From assembly GCF_009711185.1 (NCBI RefSeq), contig NZ_WMIF01000007.1:1-64000 (forward strand): 64,000 nucleotides of DNA. Direction: 5' to 3'. Source of the stretch: Paracoccus limosus. GTDB lineage: Bacteria; Pseudomonadota; Alphaproteobacteria; Rhodobacterales; Rhodobacteraceae. Numbering within the stretch: the stretch's first letter is position 1; every line of letters begins with the position of its first letter. Below are positions 46,212 to 55,286 of the stretch, in pieces. Position numbers and translations under genes: made by a program. The notes beneath the pieces are model-generated. The model did not search any database, was not told the origin of the DNA, and saw only the letters and a list, made by a program, of their open reading frames with translations.

Positions 46212-46385
46212 ATGCAGACCACCCCCAAGGACGCAAGGCCCCCGCCCCGGCAGCCGCCACAGGAACGCGGCACCTATCCCGCCGGGATGGAGCGCGAGCG
46301 GCGTGAACCCGCCGCTGCGCAGGACAAGCCCAGACCCGCCGAGCCACAAGCCCGCAACCCCCATCATCAACGGAGTCCGTCATGA
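46212..46385 (+). CDS. 57-residue proline/arginine-rich protein
   Basis: ATG 46212 has a near-perfect RBS (AGGAGGAGAAGCG). The protein is hydrophilic and Pro/Arg/Glu-rich (TTPKDARPPPRQPPQERG..., MERERREPAAAQDKPRPAEP) and presumably disordered. Its stop overlaps the next ATG (ATGA). It has no recognised function; the strong RBS and coupling to a conserved-looking membrane peptide support it as a real gene. Confidence 0.6.
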   Translation: MQTTPKDARPPPRQPPQERGTYPAGMERERREPAAAQDKPRPAEPQARNPHHQRSPS

Positions 46386-46459
46386 AAGGTCTGATCGCCT
46401 GGTTTTTAGGCGTGCCCATCGTCGTCATCATCCTGCTTTATGTAACCGGGATCTTTTGA
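46382..46459 (+). CDS. 25-residue single-helix membrane peptide
   Basis: A complete gene of 26 codons encoding KGLIAWFLGVPIVVIILLY then VTGIF: one membrane helix and almost nothing else. It is coupled to the gene before it by ATGA and followed 23 bases later by a third small gene with its own RBS. Peptides of this size are easily missed. The function is unknown. Confidence 0.6.
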   Translation: MKGLIAWFLGVPIVVIILLYVTGIF

Positions 46460-46482
46460 CGGCTGCAGAAAGGAGATCCGTC

Positions 46483-46725
46483 ATGTCCTTCAACACCGAT
46501 CCCAAGCGCGCCGCGCGCCGCCATCCGGCCGCGATCACCGGCATCATCGTCGCTCTGGCCGTGGCCGTGATCGCGCTGGTCTGGTGGATGGGCGCCGACC
46601 CGGTCAAGGAAAGCGATGTCGGCCGCATCGAATCCCCCGCCGCGCCCGAAACCAAGGCCGGGGGTATCGCCGAACCGGTCCCGACCACGACGACACCCGC
46701 CCCGGACAGCTCCTACAGCCAGTGA
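46483..46725 (+). CDS. 80-residue single-helix membrane protein
   Basis: ATG 46483 follows AAAGGAGATCCGTC. A basic N terminus (KRAARRHP) precedes one membrane helix (ITGIIVALAVAVIALVWWMG) and a Pro/Thr/Glu-rich tail predicted to be periplasmic. The family is not recognised. It is the third gene of the small-protein operon that probably belongs to the stress regulon. Confidence 0.68.
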   Translation: MSFNTDPKRAARRHPAAITGIIVALAVAVIALVWWMGADPVKESDVGRIESPAAPETKAGGIAEPVPTTTTPAPDSSYSQ

Positions 46726-47162
46726 CGCCGCAAGGCGTGGGTCTTGGGTCGGCATCCGAGGCCCGAGGCGGCGCGCCCGGCACGGAATGTTTGGGCTCTG
46801 TCGCGGTCCATAAAAGGGATTGAGCCGTGTAAATGACTGCCGACGCCTCCCGTTAAAACGGAGCGCGTTACTGCACCAGATATGCGGATCGCCGGAAACG
46901 CCGGATCATGACGCCCCACGGCCTTCAGCCAAAGGGGCGAAGCGTCCGCTCCACCCCTTCGATCGCGAGATCACCCGCCGGTATAGGTATTTCAGGATCG
47001 CGCCGCGCGCCTTGCCGGCCTGAAGCAGATTAACCGCTCATCCTTCTTGCCCCCGCCCGCTGCTGTCGCCTTGCGCCGGAGACCGGCGCAAGGAAACCCT
47101 CTGCCCCAGCATGGCCTTCGATCCCGCCGATCAATCAGGCGCGCACCATCGGAGAGCCAGCT
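46726..47162. other. Gene-free region between the small-protein operon and the flavoprotein gene
   Basis: 437 bases. No coding frame has an RBS or family-like sequence. The only structure seen is a perfect 11-bp hairpin at 47069-47093. Confidence 0.45.
47069..47093 (-). terminator. Perfect 11-bp hairpin downstream of the flavoprotein gene
   Basis: CCTTGCGCCGG-AGA-CCGGCGCAAGG, 11 perfect base pairs with a 3-base loop, 70 bases past the stop of the minus-strand gene. It has no U-run; it may terminate or stabilise the mRNA end. Confidence 0.45.
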
Positions 47163-48413
47163 TCAGAACCGCGCTTCGGCAGAAGCCATCGGATCATAAT
47201 CGGCTGCCTTGAACTTAGTGTGCAATTGCCGCCGGCGCACGCCCATGTTTCCACCGTCATAAAGCGGGAAACACAGCGCATCCTGCATCAGCCCCGGCAG
47301 GGGCGACAGGTCGCAATAGCTGTTCACGCCCACCAGCCGCATGGCATCGTAAACCACCTGCACGCAAAGTTCCGAGGAATAGATCTTGGTCATGATCGCC
47401 AGCTCGTCGCTTTTGGTCTCGCTGATGTCGAACTGATGACACGCCTTCCATGTAAGATAGCGCGCAGCCTCGATCCGCGTCTTGATGTCGGCCAGCATGT
47501 AGCCGGCATTCTGATGCTCGATCACCGGAACCGTGCCCGAGCGCTTGTCGGTTCTGGCGAAATCATAGGCGATGTCAAAGGCCGCACGCATGACCCCGGT
47601 GCAGGCCGCGCCGATCACCGCCGCCGTCCATGAGAACGAGGTATTGCAGATCGCCTGACCGTCACCGGGCCTGCCGATGATGTTTTCGACCGGAACCCGC
47701 ACCTCGTTGAAGTGGACGCGCGGCGAGATCACCGCCCGATGGCCCATCATGTCCAGATGGCCGACCGTTTCGACGCCCGGCGTGTTGCCCGGAACAATGA
47801 TGACCGCCAGAGACTCGGAGGGCGGTTTGCTCATGTCGGTCCGGCATACGACCGTCAGCAGATGGGCGCCCTTGCCATCCCAGCCGCTGCCATTGGTGAT
47901 GTGATGCTTGGCGCCGTTGATCACCCATTCATCGCCTTCGCGACGTGCAAAGGTCTGCACGCCCGCAGCAGGATCGGGGCAGTCGAAATTGGCGCCGCCG
48001 CCGACTTCCGTGAAGGCAAAGCAGGCTAGCCGCTCGGCCGGGTCTGCGAGGATCTCGCCGATCCATTTGCGCTTTTGCGCATCGGTGCCGTAATGCAGGA
48101 TCGGCTCAATGCCCAGCCCGGTCGCAAGCAGCGTCGTGGGGACGTTGATGTCCACCGACGCAAGCTCTTCTGCGGCCAGCGCGAAATCCAATGTGCTCAT
48201 GCCCGTGCCACCGTATTCGGTCGGGAAAAGGGCATGGACGAAGCCCGCCTCGGCCATCTTGGCATAGAACGGCTTGGTCGCAAGGCAGCGGTCCTCAGGC
48301 TTTTGCAGCGGCCTGATGGTTTCGGCAACCTGGCTCAGCACGTCCCGGGCAAAGGCGCGCGCGCCTTGTTGCAGCGCGGTTTGGTCCGCGCTTGGGCGGA
48401 AATCGATCGACAT
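47163..48413 (-). CDS. Acyl-CoA dehydrogenase-superfamily flavoprotein, nitroalkane-oxidase-like
   Basis: 416 residues with the ACAD fold: FAFTEVGGGANFD, the EWVINGAKHHITNG segment and EHQNAGYMLADIKTRIEAARYL. In acyl-CoA dehydrogenases of this type the catalytic base is Glu in a YEGT motif. Here the segment is LYDGGNMGVRRRQLH, with Asp386 and Arg393 seven residues later. Nitroalkane oxidase uses Asp402 and Arg409 with the same spacing, so oxidation of nitroalkanes or another non-CoA substrate is plausible. RBS GGGAGT before ATG 48413. It is divergent from an AraC-family gene that may control it. Confidence 0.8.
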   Translation of the reverse strand: MSIDFRPSADQTALQQGARAFARDVLSQVAETIRPLQKPEDRCLATKPFYAKMAEAGFVHALFPTEYGGTGMSTLDFALAAEELASVDINVPTTLLATGLGIEPILHYGTDAQKRKWIGEILADPAERLACFAFTEVGGGANFDCPDPAAGVQTFARREGDEWVINGAKHHITNGSGWDGKGAHLLTVVCRTDMSKPPSESLAVIIVPGNTPGVETVGHLDMMGHRAVISPRVHFNEVRVPVENIIGRPGDGQAICNTSFSWTAAVIGAACTGVMRAAFDIAYDFARTDKRSGTVPVIEHQNAGYMLADIKTRIEAARYLTWKACHQFDISETKSDELAIMTKIYSSELCVQVVYDAMRLVGVNSYCDLSPLPGLMQDALCFPLYDGGNMGVRRRQLHTKFKAADYDPMASAEARF

Positions 48414-48660
48414 TTTTATACTCCCTGAGACGGGGATCTTTGCCCCGATAACCCGAAGCCTAATCAGAGTGGCTGCGCCATACTCGGCCTGACGTGCATG
48501 ACAAATCGGCCTATCGCGCAATGCGTCCGAAGCCGCTGGCCGCGCCGGTATCCGTCCGGGCCGACCCGCGGGCGGCAGATGCCCGGCCCATGGCAACGCC
48601 CTGCTGACGCGAGAACATGCATCCTCACGGCACCGCGCCGGCACGCCCAGAAAAAGATTG

Positions 48661-49692
48661 ATGCAAACACTGGACTGTTACAATCTTGCCGATGCGCCTG
48701 TCCTGCCCCCTGCACCAACAAGGGCCGTTGCCGTGAAAACGTGGGAGACTCATTCGCTGTCGCATGAGGATCGCTTCGCCTACTGGCGCGAGGTGCTGTG
48801 CGAGGCATTCACCGCCCTGTCCACGCGCCCGTCCGAATCCGGCGACAATGGCAGCAAGGTTGTGCTGCATGAGCTGGCGGATGTGAACGCCGCCAACCTG
48901 CGCTCGTTTGCCCAGACGATCACCCGTGGCAAGAATGAGATCAGGCGCCGCGACGACACCTATTTCTTTGCCAATATGCAGGTCTCCGGCAAATGCCATG
49001 TCGAGCAGGATGGCAGATATCTGACGGCCGAGCCCGGGAACTTCTATCTGGTCGATACGACCCGGCCCTATCGCCTGGATTTCGTGGACCCGTTCCAGAC
49101 CTTGTCTTTCCGCATTCCGGTATCGCTGATGTCGCCGCTGATCGGCGATCCCCGATCCGTGACCGCACGGCAGATCAGCGGCCGCGCGCCATTCGGAGAG
49201 CTTGCGATCAGCCATATGCGCGCGCTCATGCGCTGCACGCAGGATGCGTCGCCGCAAGCGTCGCTGACGCTTTCCGAAACGCTGGCGCAACTCATCGGCC
49301 TTGCGGTCTCTGATGCGACACCCGCAGATGGCGCTGGCGATGAACGCGCTCACCGAGCGTTTCAGGACGCGATCGTGCGCTATGTCGCCAAAAGAAGTCT
49401 GGACCCCAATCTTTCCGTCAAGTGTGTCGCGGCCCGTTTCCGTATCTCACCCCGCACCATCCAGTCGATTTTTGCCGAGCGGGGAACGACTTTCTCCAAG
49501 ACGGTCCTCGAACAGCGGCTGAAAGGAGCAGCCAGCGCCTTGGCCCAACGTAACGCTACGGTCACGCAAGCCGCGCTCGATAACGGATTTGGGGATCTGA
49601 CTTATTTCGGCAGGGCCTTCCGGGCCCGATACGGATGCACGTCAAGAGAATGGATGAAGGAACAGAAAGCGCAGTTTCCCCTGCCCAGCTGA
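48661..49692 (+). CDS. AraC-family regulator (FeaR/AraC_binding_2 type)
   Basis: 343 residues. The N-terminal domain HEDRFAYWREVLCEAFTAL ... FFANMQVSGKCHVEQDGRYLTAEPGNFYLVDTTRPY (parts) is of the AraC_binding_2 class. The helix-turn-helix reads LSVKCVAARFRISPRTIQSIFAERGTTFSKTVLEQRL and VTQAALDNGFGDLTYFGRAFRARYGCTSREW. ATG 48661 has only a weak upstream A/G run. Divergent placement, 247 bases from the flavoprotein start, suggests that it regulates that gene. Confidence 0.85.
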   Translation: MQTLDCYNLADAPVLPPAPTRAVAVKTWETHSLSHEDRFAYWREVLCEAFTALSTRPSESGDNGSKVVLHELADVNAANLRSFAQTITRGKNEIRRRDDTYFFANMQVSGKCHVEQDGRYLTAEPGNFYLVDTTRPYRLDFVDPFQTLSFRIPVSLMSPLIGDPRSVTARQISGRAPFGELAISHMRALMRCTQDASPQASLTLSETLAQLIGLAVSDATPADGAGDERAHRAFQDAIVRYVAKRSLDPNLSVKCVAARFRISPRTIQSIFAERGTTFSKTVLEQRLKGAASALAQRNATVTQAALDNGFGDLTYFGRAFRARYGCTSREWMKEQKAQFPLPS

Positions 49693-49970
49693 TCGCCTGG
49701 CGTTCCAGCGCCTTTCCCTAGAATTAAATAAGCGTATTCAATGAGCAGCGCTTGAACTGGCGGGCATGAGCGTAACGATTACCCGCGCCGCGCGAGCTGG
49801 ATCTATACCTTCAAGTTGGGCGGCACACCGAACCGGTCAGCCGCCCCCGCCGTGCCACCATGGCCGGGGGCAAACCGGAGCGCGGTAGCGGCCTGTCCGT
49901 CCTGCCATGTGCAAAAGCCAGATGCGCGAAGGACAGCTTCGCGGGCCGGACCGACTACCGACCAAATCCC

Positions 49971-51401
49971 TTATCCCCGCGCCTCGAAATCAAAGATCGC
50001 CAGGCTGCGCTCGCGTTCATTCACGCGCAGGCGGCGGTTGATCGGGGCATGGGCGCGGGCTGCGCAGTCGGGGCGTTCGCACAGATAGCAGTTCAAGCCG
50101 ATGTCCACCGGCACCGTCCGGTCCAGATCCACGCCGTCGGCATAGACAAGGCGCGGGGCATAGGCCACGTCGCAGCCCAATCCGATGGCGTGGCGTTGCG
50201 CCGGCTGGCCATAGGTGCCACCCGAACGCGTCACCGTCCGCGCGATCGAGAAATAGCTAGCGCCTTCGGGCATGCGGATGACCTGTGTCTGCACCCGGTC
50301 GGGCGCCTCGAAGGCGGCGTGGATGTTCCACAGCGGGCAGCTGCCGCCAAAGCGCGAGAACGGAAAGCGCCCGGCGCTGAAGCGTTTGGACATGTTCCCC
50401 GCCCGATCCACGCGCACGAAAAAGAACGGAATGCCGCGCGCCCCGTCGCGTTGCAGCGTCGACATGCGATGCGCGCATTGCTCGAAACTGGCGCCAAAGC
50501 GGTGGCCCAGCAATTCGACATCGTAGCGCGCGGATTCGCAGGCGGCCAGAAAGCGGCCATAGGGCATCATCAACGCGGCCGCGAAATAGTTGGCAAAGCT
50601 GACCCGCATCAGGGCCGCAGCGTCGTCGTGCAGCCCTGCCTCATCGACCAATGCGGCGATCAGCGGCTCTTGCTCCAGCCGGGCCAGCAGCACACCGATC
50701 TGGAAACGGCGGCTGGATTGGCTCAGCAATTCGGACAGCAATAGCTCATGCCGGTCGGGGTCAAAGCGGCGCAGCCGGTCACCCATCACCGGCGCGGGCC
50801 GGATACGCACGGCGACGCCATGGGCGGCCAGCCGTGCGGTCAGCGCCAGATGTGGCTCGGTGCGGTGCAGGTCCAGCTCGTCAGCCAAAGCCTCGGCGGC
50901 GCGGTCAAGCGGGTCGATATGGTTGCGGCGCTGATAGAACCATTGCCGCACCGCCTCGACCGGGCGCGAGGTCTGGCCCAGAACCTCGACCTTGTCGCGG
51001 TCGGTCATCGGATTGTCTTCGGCCTGGGGGCGCAAAAGCGCCTCGCGGTGGCGGTCGTGCAGCTGCAGGAACGCCTTGGCAATGCGCGGCGAAGCTTGCA
51101 GCACCGCCTCGATCTCAGTGCGCGGCACTGCGGCGTCCAGCGACGGATCCTTTAGCGCGGCGGCGAAATCAGCGGCCAGCTGCGCATCGGTCGAAGGCGC
51201 CAGCTCGCTGATGTTCAGATCATAGACCTCGGCCAGTTTCATCAGGAACCGGGCCGAGGCCGGGCGCTGGTCGGCCTCGATCAGAGTGACATAGCTGGGC
51301 GACACGCCCAGTTCGGCCGCCATCTGCGCCTGGGTCAGGCCCAGCGACTGGCGCAGCACGCGCAGACGTTGCCCGATGATCAGCTTTTCCGAACGTCCCA
51401 T
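49971..51401 (-). CDS. ramB: RamB/ScfR-type transcriptional regulator of acetate metabolism
   Basis: 476 residues. An N-terminal Cro/C1-type helix-turn-helix (LIIGQRLRVLRQSLGLTQAQMAAELGVSPSYVTLIE in parts) is followed by an IrrE-like central region and the C-terminal ScfR domain with a Cys cluster (GLNCYLCERPDCAARAHAPINRRL). The family includes RamB and PrpC-type regulators that respond to acyl-CoA levels. In Paracoccus denitrificans a RamB is reported to control isocitrate lyase. Here it is divergent from aceB-aceA across 132 bases that hold repeats, strong evidence for the same role. ATG 51401 is preferred over upstream starts. Confidence 0.88.
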   Translation of the reverse strand: MGRSEKLIIGQRLRVLRQSLGLTQAQMAAELGVSPSYVTLIEADQRPASARFLMKLAEVYDLNISELAPSTDAQLAADFAAALKDPSLDAAVPRTEIEAVLQASPRIAKAFLQLHDRHREALLRPQAEDNPMTDRDKVEVLGQTSRPVEAVRQWFYQRRNHIDPLDRAAEALADELDLHRTEPHLALTARLAAHGVAVRIRPAPVMGDRLRRFDPDRHELLLSELLSQSSRRFQIGVLLARLEQEPLIAALVDEAGLHDDAAALMRVSFANYFAAALMMPYGRFLAACESARYDVELLGHRFGASFEQCAHRMSTLQRDGARGIPFFFVRVDRAGNMSKRFSAGRFPFSRFGGSCPLWNIHAAFEAPDRVQTQVIRMPEGASYFSIARTVTRSGGTYGQPAQRHAIGLGCDVAYAPRLVYADGVDLDRTVPVDIGLNCYLCERPDCAARAHAPINRRLRVNERERSLAIFDFEARG

Positions 51402-51428
51402 GTGACAAACCTTACAAATTTCGCCGAT

Positions 51429-51512
51429 GCAGCATGACATGACGGACAGGCACACCCAATGCCTGCAAGAACATGATGCATGTGCAGCATGACATTACTA
51501 ATCTGACATTAC
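51429..51512. promoter_or_regulatory. Repeat-containing ramB/aceB control region
   Basis: A 12-base direct repeat GCAGCATGACAT lies at 51429-51440 and 51484-51495, 55 bp apart (about five turns). A second, overlapping repeat TGACATTAC lies at 51490-51498 and 51504-51512. All fall between the divergent starts. They are candidate RamB binding sites. Confidence 0.6.
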
Positions 51513-51533
51513 ACCAGATCACAGGAGATCGCC

Positions 51534-53147
51534 ATGCCGCTCGACCGCCCTGCACCCCTGCTTTCGCCCGTCGTCCTGCGCCATGTCGCGGGCGCCGATC
51601 ATGTCCTGACGGCCGAGGCTTTGGCCTTTCTGTCGGCCTTGCAGGCGCGCTTTGGCCTGCGCCTGCACGCTCTGATGGTGGCGCGCGCCCGGCGGCAGGA
51701 ACGTATCGACCGGGGCGAGCTGCCCGATTACCTGCCCCACACCCGCGAGATCCGGCAGGGCATCTGGCAGGCAGCCCCGATCCCGTCCGCGCTGGAAGAT
51801 CGCCGCGTCGAGATCACCGGCCCGGTCGAGCGCAAGATGATGATCAATGCCCTGAACTCGGGCGCGCGGGTGTTCATGGCCGATTTCGAGGACGCCACCG
51901 CGCCCAGCTTTGCCAATATCATCGCGGGTCATGCCAATCTGATCGACTATCGCGATGGCACCCTGGAGCATGCGGTCGATGGAAAGCACTATCGGGTCGG
52001 CCCGAATCCCGCACTGCTGATCGTGCGCCCGCGCGGGCTGCACATGGCCGAAGCCAATGTGCTGATCGCCGGCAACCCGGTCTCGGCGGCGCTGTTCGAT
52101 TTCGGTCTGTCGCTGTTTCATTGCGGGCGGGCCTTGGCCGCCACCGGGCGCGGGCCGTTCTATTACCTACCCAAGCTGGAAAGCCACGCCGAAGCGCGGT
52201 TCTGGAACGATGTGTTCCTGTTTGCGCAGGACCGCATGGGCATCGCACCCGGCACGATCAAGGCGACGGTGCTGATCGAGACCCTGCCCGCCGCCTTCGA
52301 AATAGATGAGATCATCTGGGAATTGCGCGATCACATCGCCGGGCTCAATTGCGGGCGCTGGGACTATATCTTCAGCTATATCAAGACGCTGCGCAATCAT
52401 CCGGCCTATATCCTGCCCGACCGCGCACAGGTCGGGATGGAGGACGCCTTTCTGGCGACCTATGCCGCGCGGCTGGTCAAGGTCTGTCACCGGCGCGGCA
52501 TCCACGCCATGGGCGGCATGTCGGCGGCAATCCCGGTCCGGGGCGACGAAACCGCCAATGCCGCAGCCTTTGCCCGCGTCCGCGCCGACAAGCAGCGCGA
52601 GGTCGGCATGGGCTTTGACGGCGCCTGGGTCGCGCATCCCGATCTGGTGCCGGTCGCGAAAGCTGTCTTTGACGCCGAAATGACGGGCCCGAACCAGATC
52701 CGCAAACCGCGTCAGGAATGGCGGATCGAACCCGCGATGCTGCTGAAGCCGCATCAGGGCCGGATCACCGAAGCGGGCGTGCGGCTGAACATCGAGGTCG
52801 CGGTCGAATATCTGGCGCATTGGCTGCAAGGGCGCGGCGCGGTGCCGATCCACAACATGATGGAGGACGCGGCCACCGCCGAGATCAGCCGGGCGCAACT
52901 CTGGCAATGGATCCGCCACGGCGCCGAGGTCGAAACCGCGACCGGCCCGCGAACTCTGACCGTCGCATGGCTGGGTGAACTGATGCAGGCCGAGATCGTG
53001 CGCATCCTCGACCGGCTGGGTCCAACCGGCTTTCACCGCGGCCATTACGCCAGCGCCGCCCGCATCGTGCAAAACGCGGCCACGGCCGAGATCCTGCCCG
53101 ATTTCATCACCTTGCCCGCCTATGCGGTGCTGAACGCGCTGGACTGA
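51534..53147 (+). CDS. aceB: Malate synthase A
   Basis: 537 residues, the size of isoform A. RVFMADFEDATAPSFAN binds glyoxylate/Mg, HIAGLNCGRWDYIFSYIKTLR is the family signature, and MEDAATAEISRAQLWQW supplies the late catalytic Asp region. It condenses glyoxylate and acetyl-CoA to malate. ATG 51534 follows AGGAGATCGCC. It is followed 87 bases later by aceA, completing the glyoxylate shunt. Confidence 0.96.
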   Translation: MPLDRPAPLLSPVVLRHVAGADHVLTAEALAFLSALQARFGLRLHALMVARARRQERIDRGELPDYLPHTREIRQGIWQAAPIPSALEDRRVEITGPVERKMMINALNSGARVFMADFEDATAPSFANIIAGHANLIDYRDGTLEHAVDGKHYRVGPNPALLIVRPRGLHMAEANVLIAGNPVSAALFDFGLSLFHCGRALAATGRGPFYYLPKLESHAEARFWNDVFLFAQDRMGIAPGTIKATVLIETLPAAFEIDEIIWELRDHIAGLNCGRWDYIFSYIKTLRNHPAYILPDRAQVGMEDAFLATYAARLVKVCHRRGIHAMGGMSAAIPVRGDETANAAAFARVRADKQREVGMGFDGAWVAHPDLVPVAKAVFDAEMTGPNQIRKPRQEWRIEPAMLLKPHQGRITEAGVRLNIEVAVEYLAHWLQGRGAVPIHNMMEDAATAEISRAQLWQWIRHGAEVETATGPRTLTVAWLGELMQAEIVRILDRLGPTGFHRGHYASAARIVQNAATAEILPDFITLPAYAVLNALD

Positions 53148-53234
53148 TCCGCATGGACGAAATCCGCACGCTGTCCCCCTTTGGCGGCCCCTGTGGCCCA
53201 ATCGAAACCCCCCATCCCGACGAAAGGAAAACCC

Positions 53235-54845
53235 ATGTCGAACCGCAAGACTTTTTCGGAAATCCATGCCGAGTTGATGTCGCGCTACCCCTCCGGTCAG
53301 ACGCCCGGTGGCGTTTCGGTCGATGATATCGCGCAGCTTCGGCTGCAAAACACCTATGACACGCATCTGGACATCGCCCGCGAGACGGCCGGCGTCATGC
53401 GCGCCGACATGGCGGCCTATGATGCCGATCCGTCGAAATTCACCCAAAGCCTTGGTTGCTGGTCGGGTTTTCACGCCCAGCAAATGATCAAGGCGGTCAA
53501 GCGCCTGCGCGGCACGGCCAAGGGCACCTACATCTATCTGTCGGGCTGGATGGTCGCCGGTCTGCGCAATCGCTGGGGCCATCTGCCCGACCAGTCGATG
53601 CATGAAAAGACCGCCGTCGCCGATCTGATCCAGGAAATCTATGTCTCGCTGCGGCAGGCCGATGAGGTGGCGATCAATGATCTGTTCAAGGACCTGAAGG
53701 CCGCAACCACCGAGGATCAGCGCGCCCGCGCCATTGCCGCCATCGACAGTTTCGAAAGCCATGTCGTGCCGATCATCGCCGATATCGATGCCGGTTTCGG
53801 CAATGAACATGCCACCTATCTGCTGGCCAAAGAGCTGATCAAGGCGGGCGCCTGCGCGCTGCAGATTGAAAATCAGGTCTCGGACGCCAAGCAATGCGGC
53901 CATCAGGACGGCAAGGTCACCGTCCCGCGCGAGGATTTCATCGAAAAGCTGCGCGCCTGCCGTCTGGCGTTCGAGGAACTGGGGGTCGATCAGGGCGTGA
54001 TCGTGGCGCGCACCGACAGCCTTGGTGCGGGGCTGACGCAAAAGGTGCCGGTCAGCCAGCAGCCGGGCGATCTGGCCAGCGAGTATATCAAATGGCTGAA
54101 AACCGAGCAGATCACCGAAGACAACCCCATCCGCGAGGGGGAACTGGCGATCTATCAGGGCGGCGAATTCGTGAAACCCGCGCGGCTGCCCAACGGCCTG
54201 TTCCCGTTCCGCGAGGGCACCGGCCGGCAGCGCGTGATCGAGGATTGCATCGCCAGCCTGAACGACGGCGGGGCGGACCTGCTCTGGATCGAAACCGACA
54301 CCCCGAATGTCGATGAGATCGCCGGCATGGTCGCCGAGATCCGCAAGGCAGCCCCCAAAGCCAAGCTGACCTATAACAATTCGCCCAGCTTCAACTGGAC
54401 GCTGAACCTGCGCAAACAGGTCCGCGCGCAGTGGCTGGCCGAGGGGCGGATCAAGCCCGCCGACTTTCCAGACGGGAATGAGTTGATGCGTGCCGATTAC
54501 GACGCGACCGATCTGGGCCACGAGGCAGACGCCCGTCTGCAACGCTTCCAGACCGATATCGCGGCGCGCGCGGGAGTGTTCCACAACCTGATCACGTTGC
54601 CGACGTTCCATCTGACCGCGAAATCGGTCGACGAGCTGTCGCGCGGCTACTTCGGCGAGGACAAGATGCTGGCCTATGTCAAAACCGTGCAGCGCGAAGA
54701 AATCCGGCGCGGCATCAGCGCGGTCAAGCACCAGCACGAGGTCGGCTCGGATCTGGGCGATACGTTCAAGGAAATGGTTGCCGGGGATCGCGCGCTGAAG
54801 GCGGGTGGTCACGCCAATACCATGAACCAGTTCGCCGCCGAGTAA
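53235..54845 (+). CDS. aceA: Isocitrate lyase, long form
   Basis: 536 residues, the long type also found in Pseudomonas and marine gammaproteobacteria. The catalytic cysteine lies in AKQCGHQDGKV, in place of the usual KKCGH. ADIDAGFGNEHATYLLAKEL, IVARTDSLGA and YNNSPSFNW are also typical. It cleaves isocitrate to glyoxylate and succinate. ATG 53235 has GAAAGGAAAACCC upstream. It is transcribed with aceB and probably regulated by the divergent RamB protein. Confidence 0.96.
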   Translation: MSNRKTFSEIHAELMSRYPSGQTPGGVSVDDIAQLRLQNTYDTHLDIARETAGVMRADMAAYDADPSKFTQSLGCWSGFHAQQMIKAVKRLRGTAKGTYIYLSGWMVAGLRNRWGHLPDQSMHEKTAVADLIQEIYVSLRQADEVAINDLFKDLKAATTEDQRARAIAAIDSFESHVVPIIADIDAGFGNEHATYLLAKELIKAGACALQIENQVSDAKQCGHQDGKVTVPREDFIEKLRACRLAFEELGVDQGVIVARTDSLGAGLTQKVPVSQQPGDLASEYIKWLKTEQITEDNPIREGELAIYQGGEFVKPARLPNGLFPFREGTGRQRVIEDCIASLNDGGADLLWIETDTPNVDEIAGMVAEIRKAAPKAKLTYNNSPSFNWTLNLRKQVRAQWLAEGRIKPADFPDGNELMRADYDATDLGHEADARLQRFQTDIAARAGVFHNLITLPTFHLTAKSVDELSRGYFGEDKMLAYVKTVQREEIRRGISAVKHQHEVGSDLGDTFKEMVAGDRALKAGGHANTMNQFAAE

Positions 54846-55149
54846 GCAGCAAAGGGCCGAAAGGATTCGGCAAATCCCGGCCCCTCGCGCGCCGCCCCTG
54901 ACCACACCGTCTCGGGCGCGCGCACCCTGCGGACTGGTCGAGACCATAAGGACGATGGCCAGCGGCAGAGCCGCAGACAAGAGGGGAAGCTGGGCGGCCT
55001 CTGGATTCGGACGACAAGCGGCACCCCTCTGGAGCGGCAACAGACTGATCCGGTAGGACTATGGCCGCGCCCAGCCTGAACAGGGCCCGGCTTTGAGGCC
55101 GGGCCGTTGCGACATTCGCCGGCAGCATCGGCGTCCGGCAGTTGCAGCG

Positions 55150-55286
55150 CCTTTCGCCGGCTCCTGCATCAGCGTCGGCTGAAACTGGCGCAAGAGATCA
55201 TCACCTCGGCGCCGCAGCCGCTGCGCATTTCCGAAGGCGCCCATCGCTGCGGCTTCGGCGCCCCGAACTGGTTCTCACGTGCCAAC
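55150..55286 (+). pseudogene. Remnant of an AraC-family helix-turn-helix
   Basis: About 43 codons read RRLLHQRRLKLAQEIIT then SAPQPLRISEGAHRCGFGAP and NWFSRA. This is the second helix-turn-helix of an AraC/GlxA-type regulator (RRLxxARxLL...I.xIAxxCGFxSxSxFSRA). The fragment stops abruptly nine bases before the kduD-like gene's stop codon. No sensing domain or first helix-turn-helix remains in the 300 bases upstream. It is a truncated relic, perhaps left by a deletion that joined these two regions. Confidence 0.6.

Noticed and set aside
52167..55040. 957-codon open frame opposite aceB and aceA
   Set aside because: Antisense shadow of two well-recognised enzymes; no supporting start signal.
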